12,519 nt of DNA from Sulfuritalea sp. Its GTDB lineage: Bacteria > Pseudomonadota > Gammaproteobacteria > Burkholderiales > Rhodocyclaceae. The first letter of the stretch is position 1; every line of letters begins with the position of its first letter. Of the stretch, positions 1-5,580 are shown piece by piece. The notes under the pieces were generated by a model. The model was not told the origin of the DNA. It did no database searches and was given only the letters and a program-made list of their open reading frames with translations. The translations under genes and the position numbers were made by a program. Location: NCBI GenBank assembly GCA_026399445.1, contig JAPLRA010000018.1, forward strand, positions 4,409 through 16,927, in the 5' to 3' direction.

Positions 1-182
1 CCATTGCCGGCCAGGCAGTACGGGCGAAAAATGGTCCGGCTAACAGTTGATATCGCATCAAGCGCTCTTTCAGTAGTCGAGCAATCCGGGCGTTTGATAA
101 TACCTTCATCCCCGGAGCCTCGTCATGAACCGCCTGATCAGCACGCCGAAGGTTCGCCTTGTCGCCGAACGGAGGAGGGGCT

Positions 183-209
183 ATGATTCTTTTACAGGTT
201 TCGGCTTGA
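183..209 (+). promoter_or_regulatory. Possible 8-codon leader ORF with strong ribosome binding site
   Basis: A purine-rich ribosome binding site (GGAGGAGGGG, 171-180) stands 2-6 bases before an ATG at 183, which opens an ORF of only eight codons (MILLQVSA) ending in TGA at 207-209. The next ATG, at 219, starts the 107-residue gene and is in the same frame, with only three sense codons after the TGA. The 219 start has only a weak GAG (208-210) before it. The short frame could therefore be a leader that feeds ribosomes into the downstream gene, or the remains of an earlier, longer N-terminus cut off by the TGA. Bases 1-170 hold no gene or promoter I can support. Confidence 0.3.
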
Positions 210-218
210 GAATATTTC

Positions 219-542
219 ATGGCGACCATTTCCTCCCTATCCGGCGCACAAACAGCGCCCCAATCGGGTTTGTTGCAGTTCAAGCTGCAGCAGGCAACGA
301 GAGATGCAGCGCAGGCAGAGCAGGTTGCCCGTTCTTTGCAAGGGGAGGTGTCGGCTGCGCAACAGGCTGCCGCGAGGGCAGAACAGAATGCCGAGGCGAT
401 AGCTGCTCAGGCGCGTCAGGCAGAAGTCGTCGCCGGGCAAGCCCAGGCAAACCTGGCGGCGATCAGAAGCCAGCAGTCGTCACCGCCGACAATCAATACG
501 CAAGGCCAGGTCACCGGCACCGTTGTCAACACCACCGCCTAG
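219..542 (+). CDS. Small Ala/Gln-rich coiled-coil protein, family not recognised
   Basis: This 107-residue protein is of unknown function. Residues 1-19 are a Ser/Thr/Gln-rich head. Residues ~20-84 are a long Ala/Gln/Glu/Arg-rich stretch with no proline and only one glycine-rich break, typical of a continuous helix or coiled coil. Residues ~85-107 are a flexible Ser-Pro linker ending in NTQGQVTGTVVNTTA. There is no cysteine, one aromatic residue (F21), no signal peptide and no membrane segment, so it is probably a soluble structural or assembly protein. The C-terminal 15 residues closely match the tail of the next gene's product, and the two genes lie 22 bases apart on one strand, suggesting paralogues in one transcript. 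The start at 219 has only a weak ribosome binding site. That it is a real gene is supported by composition and the shared tail. Confidence 0.7.
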   Translation: MATISSLSGAQTAPQSGLLQFKLQQATRDAAQAEQVARSLQGEVSAAQQAAARAEQNAEAIAAQARQAEVVAGQAQANLAAIRSQQSSPPTINTQGQVTGTVVNTTA

Positions 543-564
543 TTCCAACCAAAAGGAGTCCGCC

Positions 565-783
565 ATGCCCATCAACCCAGTAAGTTCTTCTACCAGCAAC
601 GCGGCGCAAGCGATTCAGCAGCCCAATCCGCAGCAGAAGCAGGAGGCCTCCAAGTCGGCTGTCGAAGCGGCTAAAGAGCTTCAGGCACAGCAGCAGGCAC
701 AAAAGCAAGCGCAGGAGCAAGCGAAGCCCGTGGTGAACGCCGAGGGACAAACGACGGGGCGGGTGATCAACGCCACGGCCTGA
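565..783 (+). CDS. Small Gln/Ala-rich protein, paralogue of the upstream gene
   Basis: This 72-residue protein starts at ATG 565, chosen because AAGGAG (553-558) sits six bases ahead of it; an in-frame ATG at 523 lies inside the upstream gene and lacks such a site. Residues 1-22 are a polar Ser/Asn/Pro head. Residues ~23-53 are a Gln/Ala/Lys/Glu-rich helix. Residues 58-72 are the tail NAEGQTTGRVINATA, matching the upstream protein at the NxxGQxTGxVxNxTA positions. It has no cysteine and no aromatic residue at all, so it has little hydrophobic core and is likely helical or disordered until bound to a partner. Its TGA is separated by one base from the stop codon of the convergent MFS gene. I do not recognise the family and give no function. 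Confidence 0.75.
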   Translation: MPINPVSSSTSNAAQAIQQPNPQQKQEASKSAVEAAKELQAQQQAQKQAQEQAKPVVNAEGQTTGRVINATA

Positions 784-784
784 A

Positions 785-2089
785 TCAAGGCCGCGTTGGC
801 GTCATGGTCGCCGGCGTTCCCGTATGCATCTGGATCTGTCCGACAAAAACCATGGCGATAAGCGTGGCGGCAATGGCCAGGTAGCCGACCGCGCCATAGC
901 CGACGATATGCCCCGAAGCGTCTGCGGCGATCATCGTTCCAGCGATGTAGGACGCAGTGCCGGAAGACAGTTGCTGCACGGCGCCGTTCATTGACAGAAA
1001 AGTTCCGCGCAAGCGGGGTTGCACCGCCGAAGTCACAATGGCCATCGCCGGCACCATCCTCCCCGGCACGAAAACGAAAAACACCGTCGAGCAGACAATC
1101 ATCACCCACAGCGGCACGGGTACCAGATGCGTCTGCACGAACAGGGGCACCATCGAACACAGCGCCATCCAGCGATAGACGCGAATCTTGCCGTGGGCAT
1201 CGGCGAGACGGCCGACCAGTCGCGAAGTGAAGAAGGTGGCGCAGCCGCCAACCAGATAGATCAGCGGAATGTCTTGCTGCCTGATGCCGACGTTCGCGGT
1301 GACATAGATGGTGATGTAGGGGATCACCGTGAAGCCGGAGAACATGATCAGCGAGAACATGATCAGCGCCATGAACACCAGCGCCCGCAGATGGTTGGCA
1401 TCGCGCAATACGGCCGCCATCGCCGACAACGGATGCGCGCGCTCGGTCTCGCTGACGGTGGCAGTCGGCAGGTGCCCACGCAGCACCGGCAGCATCTTCC
1501 AGCCGAGCAGCAGGAACCCGCAGGACAGCGCCGCGATGAAGATGAACGGAAAGCGCCAGCCGAAATGATTGGCAAGATACAGCGACAGCGGCACCCCGGC
1601 CACAGTCGACAAGGAGAATGCCGACATGATGGTGCCGCTGGCCCGACCCCGCCGCTCGAAGGGAATCAGGTCGCCGACCATGGTTTGCACCATCGAACCC
1701 AGCACGCCACCGAAAGCGCCTGCCGTGCACCGCGCCAGCAAGAGGGTGCCATAGGCGGGCGCGAGACCGCACGCCAGTGTGGCCAGGGCAAACAGCGCGA
1801 ACATGGTCAACAACATGCGTTTGCGCTCGAAGCGATCGACGAATACCGCCGCCAGCACGCCAGTGAATGCGGCGCTAAAAGTATAGGCGGACACCAGCAG
1901 ACCGAATTCGTGGGTGCCCACGCCCAGCTCCCGCATCAGGATCGGGCCCAGCGGCATCATGACCATGAAGTCGAGAATATGGACGAACTGGATGCCGGCC
2001 AGCGTCACCAGCAGCACGCGCTCGCGTGCGGGATCAAGCGGTTCGGGAACGGGTGGCGTATTCAAGGGCATTGATGGTCCGGGTTGCAT
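785..2089 (-). CDS. MFS transporter (12-TM efflux-type permease)
   Basis: A 434-residue major facilitator superfamily permease, an inner-membrane secondary transporter probably driven by the proton gradient. The first membrane helix begins near residue 25, with an acidic residue in its FVHILDFMVMMPLG segment. The loop between helices 2 and 3 carries a motif-A-like VDRFERKRML. A long polar central loop (about residues 205-225, with RGHLPTATVSETERAH) divides two six-helix halves. Length fits the drug/sugar efflux (arabinose-efflux-like) branch. The substrate cannot be read from sequence. ATG 2089 and ATG 2071 are both possible starts, and neither has a strong ribosome binding site. It is convergent with the small tandem genes (one base between stops) and divergent from the FMN reductase remnant. 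Large open frames on the opposite strand are shadows of its GC-rich coding sequence. Confidence 0.88.
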   Translation of the reverse strand: MQPGPSMPLNTPPVPEPLDPARERVLLVTLAGIQFVHILDFMVMMPLGPILMRELGVGTHEFGLLVSAYTFSAAFTGVLAAVFVDRFERKRMLLTMFALFALATLACGLAPAYGTLLLARCTAGAFGGVLGSMVQTMVGDLIPFERRGRASGTIMSAFSLSTVAGVPLSLYLANHFGWRFPFIFIAALSCGFLLLGWKMLPVLRGHLPTATVSETERAHPLSAMAAVLRDANHLRALVFMALIMFSLIMFSGFTVIPYITIYVTANVGIRQQDIPLIYLVGGCATFFTSRLVGRLADAHGKIRVYRWMALCSMVPLFVQTHLVPVPLWVMIVCSTVFFVFVPGRMVPAMAIVTSAVQPRLRGTFLSMNGAVQQLSSGTASYIAGTMIAADASGHIVGYGAVGYLAIAATLIAMVFVGQIQMHTGTPATMTPTRP

Positions 2090-2113
2090 CCGCGTCAGTT
2101 TAAGAGCCTATTT

Positions 2114-2126
2114 CCGAAATATTCGG
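2114..2126. promoter_or_regulatory. Operator-like dyad upstream of the MFS gene
   Basis: The sequence CCGAAATATTCGG is an inverted repeat (CCGAA / TTCGG with ATA between), 25 bases upstream of the MFS start codon, in the gap between divergent coding regions. Size and place would suit a repressor site, but no regulator gene is next to it and I see no convincing -35/-10 pair nearby. Confidence 0.25.
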
Positions 2127-2202
2127 CAGCCGCCCATGAAAAGTCTCTCGAGCGAACGATTTTCCCCAGCGATAAACCCGACTTGAATAGAGGCAGAACG
2201 GC

Positions 2203-2598
2203 TTGCCCGCTGCGGCGCTTGAGTTGAAGGCGCAGTTCGCCGCACACGACGGATTCCTGATTGCATCCCCCGAGTACAACGGATTCTTTTCGCCGCTGTT
2301 GAAAAACACGCTGGACTGGGTGTCGCGACCGGCTCCCGATGCACCCACCCCGTATGCTGGCAAAACGGCCGGGCTGCTGGCCGCTTCCCCTGGCGCGCTG
2401 GGCGGCATACGCTGCCTGCCGCATTTGCGCCTGTTGCTGACCAACCTTGGCGTTACCGTATCGCCTGCGCAACTGGCGCTCGGCCATGCCGATCAGGCCT
2501 TCGATTCCGCCGGCAATCTGGGCGCGCCGAATCAGCAGAAGCTTCTTGAACAGGTGGTTGCCGATTTGATCAGGCTTGCAACGGCGATCAGGTCATAA
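2203..2598 (+). pseudogene. NADPH-dependent FMN reductase, N-terminally truncated remnant
   Basis: The frame opens at TTG 2203 and gives 131 residues that match the C-terminal two thirds of flavodoxin-fold NADPH-dependent FMN reductases (ArsH/azoreductase-like; whole proteins are ~180-190 residues). The flavin-contacting segment IASPEYNGFFSPLLKNTLDW is well preserved, as are the GKTAGLLAASPGALGG segment and the C-terminal helix. An in-frame TAG at 2188-2190 stops the frame going further up. The N-terminal GSxRxxSxN phosphate-binding loop of FMN is nowhere to be found upstream. Traces such as FSPAINP in another frame just before 2186 suggest decayed coding sequence with an indel. As it stands it should not bind FMN normally. 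The upstream boundary of the remnant is uncertain. Confidence 0.7.
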
Positions 2599-2644
2599 GA
2601 ACCCTTGCGCGCCCCGCGCCGCCAGGGAATCAAGGGTCGTTCTT
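2597..2644. terminator. Imperfect inverted repeat between convergent genes, possible terminator
   Basis: AAGAACCCTTG (2597-2607) pairs with CAAGGGTCGTTCTT (2631-2644) over eleven base pairs with a two-base CG bulge and a GC-rich 23-base loop. It spans the stop codons of the FMN reductase remnant and the 57-residue protein, where a shared bidirectional terminator would be expected. No clear T-run follows on either strand, so this is a tentative call. Confidence 0.35.
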
Positions 2645-2803
2645 CGGCTTGTCGAGTTCCGCTTCGGTACCCGTAAAGTACTTCTGCAGAGGGCATACGG
2701 TGTCGGCGGCGCACCCTTGCTTGCGCCCGCACTCCCTCATGGCCTGATCCAGAACCACCATCTGCCCGCAGACCGGGCAGTGTTCCATCGGCGAATCGAA
2801 CAT
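2630..2803 (-). CDS. 57-residue six-cysteine protein, probable small zinc-binding protein
   Basis: This small gene has an excellent ribosome binding site (GGAGGT, six bases before the ATG at 2803) and encodes 57 residues. Cysteines fall at C9, C12 (CPVCG), C25, C31 and C37, with the two parts HCPVCGQM and a CxxxxxCxxxxxC array (REC, GCAADTVC). Read literally there are five cysteines plus H8, enough for a zinc or similar metal site. The C-terminal 17 residues are charged and free of cysteine. There is no signal peptide, so it is likely cytoplasmic. It resembles short conserved hypothetical proteins of betaproteobacteria, but I cannot name a family. It is divergent from the cysteine-cluster gene at 2939 and shares a 135-base upstream region with it. 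Confidence 0.75.
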   Translation of the reverse strand: MFDSPMEHCPVCGQMVVLDQAMRECGRKQGCAADTVCPLQKYFTGTEAELDKPKNDP

Positions 2804-2841
2804 CACGCACCTCCTCTGCCTTGGCTGGGTTGGGGGCAGGC

Positions 2842-2858
2842 AATTGCAACATGCAATT
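2842..2858. promoter_or_regulatory. Dyad in the divergent intergenic region
   Basis: AATTGC-aacat-GCAATT is a six-base inverted repeat with a five-base spacer, placed between the divergent starts at 2803 and 2939. It is AT-rich against a GC-rich background, as regulatory sites often are. No promoter elements are clear enough to assign, and the binding protein is unknown. Confidence 0.25.
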
Positions 2859-2938
2859 CAGTATCCTTGAGCTTGGCACCGAGGTCAATGAACTTTCAGC
2901 GCGGCACCGCTGGCACGGTGATATTCTTTTCGCCATGA

Positions 2939-3310
2939 ATGCCAGCCATCGAGAATGCCTGCGCCCATGCGCCGGAAGCGTTGCCGACCATGTCGGCTGA
3001 AGAAGCCTTCATCGCGATTCATCCTGCCGCGCCGGGGAAGCCGGCGCTCGGGGCGCGCTGCAACGGCTGCGGTGTCTGCTGCGCAGCCCAGCCCTGCCCC
3101 GTCAGTCGCCTGCTGCTCGGCCATCGCACGGGTGCTTGCCCGGCACTGCAATGGCGGGAATCGGAGCACCGCTACTTCTGCGGCATGGCGCTTGCACCAG
3201 CGAACTTCCTGCGCTGGCTGCCACAGAGCTGGAGCGCGTTCTGCGGCCGCCGTTTCTCGCGCTGGATTGCCGCCGGGATCGGCTGCGACTCGGATATCGA
3301 GCCGTTGTAG
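2939..3310 (+). CDS. Cysteine-cluster protein (YkgJ-like)
   Basis: A 123-residue protein with ten cysteines. The core, residues 41-54, reads CNGCGVCCAAQPCP, the CxxCxxCC...CP cluster of the YkgJ/UPF0153 group, presumed to bind zinc or an iron-sulfur cluster. Further cysteines at 67, 81, 102 and 116 could complete the site. The family's biochemical role is unknown. No signal peptide or membrane segment is seen. ATG 2939 is used; ATG 2990 (MSAEEAF) would also leave the cluster intact, and neither start has a good ribosome binding site. Its TAG (3308-3310) directly abuts the stop codon of exbD on the other strand, so it is convergent with the TonB operon and probably not part of it. Confidence 0.75.
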   Translation: MPAIENACAHAPEALPTMSAEEAFIAIHPAAPGKPALGARCNGCGVCCAAQPCPVSRLLLGHRTGACPALQWRESEHRYFCGMALAPANFLRWLPQSWSAFCGRRFSRWIAAGIGCDSDIEPL

Positions 3311-3733
3311 CTAAGGAGTGCGCGCCGGATCCGTGACGAAACCGATCCGTGTCAGCCCGGCCTTCGCCGCGGCGCTCATCACCAGCGCCACGCTTTCGTA
3401 GCGTGCATTGCGGTCGGCGCGGATATGCAATTCGGGTTGCGGCTGCTGCTTCGATGCGGCGGCAAAGCGCGGCCCGAGATCAGCGGCATGCACCTTCTCG
3501 CCGTTCCAGAACAGTTCGCCGCCCTCGCGAATGCCGAACTCGACGTGCTCGGGTTTGGTGATGTTGGCGCTGGAGGATGCCTTGGGCAGGTCGATCTTTA
3601 CCGAGTGCGTGAGCAGCGGCGCGGTGACAATGAAAATCACCAGCAGTACCAGCATCACATCCACCAGCGGCACCACGTTCATGTCCGCCATCGGGGTCTG
3701 ATGGTTGCGTCCGTTGAAACTGCCGATTGCCAT
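3311..3733 (-). CDS. exbD: ExbD/TolR-family energy-transducing subunit
   Basis: A 140-residue ExbD protein of the ExbB-ExbD-TonB complex, which uses the proton gradient to power outer-membrane TonB-dependent receptors. Residues 1-22 are cytoplasmic and include the family segment MADMNVVPLVDVM. A single membrane helix follows (~23-40) and contains the essential-type aspartate D25. The rest is a periplasmic domain (THSVKIDLPKAS onward, ending in the PELHIRADRNARYESV fold typical of the family). GAGGAG lies five bases before ATG 3733. It is the last gene of the cluster, ten bases after exbB. The choice of ExbD over TolR rests on the adjacent tonB and receptor, with no tolA/tolB present. Confidence 0.9.
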   Translation of the reverse strand: MAIGSFNGRNHQTPMADMNVVPLVDVMLVLLVIFIVTAPLLTHSVKIDLPKASSSANITKPEHVEFGIREGGELFWNGEKVHAADLGPRFAAASKQQPQPELHIRADRNARYESVALVMSAAAKAGLTRIGFVTDPARTP

Positions 3734-3743
3734 GTCGGTCTCC

Positions 3744-4451
3744 TCAGCGTGCGTTTGCGGATTTGCTCGAGCCGACCGTGGTCAGCACGTAGAGATCGTG
3801 GGCGAAGGCGTCGAGCCGCGCCAGCCACATGCGATTGCGCCGGTTGAAGGCGTTGTAGGCCAGCACGGCGGGAATCGCCACCGCGAGGCCCAGCGCCGTC
3901 ATGATCAGCGCCTCGCCGACCGGCCCGGCGACCTTGTCCAGCGTTCCCTGGCCCGACAGGCCGATCTGCACCAGCGCATGGTAGATGCCCCATACCGTGC
4001 CGAACAGCCCGACATAAGGCGCGGCAGAACCGGCCGAGGCCAGTACGGTGAGGCCATGCTCGACGCGCGCCGCTTCCTGGTCGATGCCGTTGCGCAAGAC
4101 GCGTGTCAGGAACTCGCCAAGGCCGCCGGCAGCGGCCAGTTTGTGCGGACTGTGCGCCTCGCTGTCGCTGGCTGCCTGCAGCGCATGCTGCGCCAGTTCG
4201 GCAAAGGCGTTGTCGATGGGCTGCGCCGACAACTTGGCGCTCACATCCTGCAAGGAAGGTGCATCCCAGAAGCCGGCGAGAAACACGGCTGCACGTTTTT
4301 GCGCAAACGTGTTGGCGATGGCGCGCGTGATGATCAGGTACCAGCTCGCCACGGAAAGCAGCAGCAGCGCCGCGAGCACCAGCTTGCCGACGCCGTCGGT
4401 GTGGGCCAGAAAGTGGGCAAAGCCCAGGTCGTTGAGTGCGGCTGGTTCCAT
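3744..4451 (-). CDS. exbB: ExbB/TolQ/MotA-family proton channel subunit
   Basis: A 235-residue inner-membrane protein with the three-helix plan of ExbB: helix 1 at ~22-43, a large cytoplasmic region, helix 2 at ~136-160 (containing SAAPYVGLFGTVWGIYHAL) and helix 3 at ~180-202 (ALIMTALGLAVAIPAVLAYN). The GLFGTVWGI and GLAVAIPA motifs are the most conserved parts of the family and line the pore with ExbD's aspartate helix. AAGGAAAC stands just before ATG 4451, overlapping the region of the tonB stop (4455), so translation is probably coupled. With ExbD and TonB it would form a motor dedicated to the receptor of this cluster. Confidence 0.92.
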   Translation of the reverse strand: MEPAALNDLGFAHFLAHTDGVGKLVLAALLLLSVASWYLIITRAIANTFAQKRAAVFLAGFWDAPSLQDVSAKLSAQPIDNAFAELAQHALQAASDSEAHSPHKLAAAGGLGEFLTRVLRNGIDQEAARVEHGLTVLASAGSAAPYVGLFGTVWGIYHALVQIGLSGQGTLDKVAGPVGEALIMTALGLAVAIPAVLAYNAFNRRNRMWLARLDAFAHDLYVLTTVGSSKSANAR

Positions 4452-4454
4452 GGT

Positions 4455-5075
4455 TCAGTTTCCTTTTAAAACAAATTTGAAGGGTTGCAGGGCGACGGCG
4501 CGCACCGGCTGGCCGTTGCGTTGCGCCGGGGTGCAGCGCCAGGCTTTCACGGCGGCAAGCGCGGCATCGTCGAGCCGCGCATAACCGCTGCTGGTGGCGA
4601 CGCGGGCCGCGGCGACGTGGCCCTGTTCGTCGAGCTCGACACGCAACACCGCAATGCCGGTTTCATTCATGCGGCGCGAGAGCATCGGGTAGTTCGGCGC
4701 GGTGCGCTCGGGGCAGGACACGGAGAGTTCCGCGCCCAGTGTTACCGGCCCGGTGGGTCTGGGCTCCGTCGGTGCTGCGATGACAGAAGTCGGCGCTGGC
4801 GGCACGGTGATTTCACTGGGCGATGTGACCGGAGCCTCGGCCACCAGTTGCCTCGGTTGCGGCCTTTCTTCAGGCCGAGGCTTCGGCGGCTCGCGCTTGG
4901 GCAAGGGTTCGACCTTGGGCAGCGATGGTGGCGCGATGAAGTTGACGAACAGCGTAGGCACGTCCTGCGGCACGGAAATCAGGCGGTGCGTCCACAGCCC
5001 CCACAAGGCGGCGGCGTGCAAAGCCACCACCAGCAGCACTCCTGCAGACCGCTCCCATCGATGGCGAATGTCCAT
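4455..5075 (-). CDS. tonB: TonB energy-transducing protein
   Basis: A 206-residue TonB. Residues ~10-28 form the single N-terminal membrane anchor (AGVLLVVALHAAALWGLW). Residues ~48-112 are a Pro/Glu/Lys/Arg-rich spacer that crosses the periplasm (PKREPPKPRPEERPQPR). Residues ~125-204 are the C-terminal receptor-binding domain (APNYPMLSRRM, G-IAVLRVELDEQGHV, a LDDAALAAVKAWR helix and the final strand ALQPFKFVL). C121 and C181 flank this domain, an unusual pair that could form a disulfide. ATG 5075 is preferred over 5117 because it lies after the stop of the thioredoxin-like gene (5089) and has AGGTGA ahead of it; the longer form would add 14 unlikely residues inside the upstream gene. Confidence 0.9.
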   Translation of the reverse strand: MDIRHRWERSAGVLLVVALHAAALWGLWTHRLISVPQDVPTLFVNFIAPPSLPKVEPLPKREPPKPRPEERPQPRQLVAEAPVTSPSEITVPPAPTSVIAAPTEPRPTGPVTLGAELSVSCPERTAPNYPMLSRRMNETGIAVLRVELDEQGHVAAARVATSSGYARLDDAALAAVKAWRCTPAQRNGQPVRAVALQPFKFVLKGN

Positions 5076-5088
5076 CCCGATCACCTGC

Positions 5089-5580
5089 TTAGTGCCGGAG
5101 AAAGCCGCGTACAACATCGGGTGGCGGCGCTCCGGTATGAAAACGCGGCGCTCCGGTCACCGGGATCAGCGCAACATACGGCGTGAGCCCTCGCCACTCG
5201 GGATTCACCTTGAAGCGCAGCGCCATGCCGTCGCCGTCGAAGGCATACAGGAAATCGGCGTGACGATAGTGGCGATCCGCGCGCAGAAGTTTTTCCTGCC
5301 CTGCGCCATCCATCACGACCACTGTCAGGCGCGCCTTCGCCGGCGATTTCCGCATCTCCTGCGCCAGGCTGTCGATTACCGCCGGGCAATGCCCGCAATC
5401 GGTGGTCGAGAACACCACCACCAGCGGGCGCGAGGACGATTGGCCCAACTCCTTCCAGGTTTCCATGCCGAAGGGAAGAACCGTCGTCGGCGCCGCAAAG
5501 GCGGTTGCAACGGATGCAAACAATCCGCCGATCAGGAAGAGCAAGCGCAAGCGGCGCTCAGGGGAGAATGGGGAGTACAT
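5089..5580 (-). CDS. Exported thioredoxin-fold protein with CGHC active site
   Basis: This 163-residue protein has a signal peptide or N-terminal anchor (~11-30, LRLLFLIGGLFASVATAFAA). A thioredoxin fold follows, with strand LVVVFSTTDCGHCPAV carrying the C62-G-H-C65 redox pair and the loop threonine-proline T133-P134 expected at the cis-proline position. The CGHC motif matches oxidising or isomerising disulfide enzymes, but the family (DsbA, TlpA or other) cannot be fixed. In the periplasm it could keep the cysteines of its neighbours in the right redox state for metal transfer; that is inference. ATG 5580, with AAGGA five bases ahead, is chosen over 5619; it overlaps the end of the BNR gene by 23 bases, showing tight linkage. 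Confidence 0.82.
   Translation of the reverse strand: MYSPFSPERRLRLLFLIGGLFASVATAFAAPTTVLPFGMETWKELGQSSSRPLVVVFSTTDCGHCPAVIDSLAQEMRKSPAKARLTVVVMDGAGQEKLLRADRHYRHADFLYAFDGDGMALRFKVNPEWRGLTPYVALIPVTGAPRFHTGAPPPDVVRGFLRH

Noticed and set aside
4..186. 60-residue + strand open frame at the left edge
   Set aside because: No ribosome binding site, no recognisable composition or motif; overlaps the probable leader region.
681..1772. Long - strand open frame (363 residues) over the MFS gene
   Set aside because: Arg/Ala/Gly-rich translation in a different frame of the same strand; it has no membrane pattern and no family resemblance.
1019..2074. Long + strand open frame (351 residues) opposite the MFS gene
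   Set aside because: Low-complexity His/Arg/Gln-rich translation, antisense to a clear membrane transporter; a GC-driven shadow.
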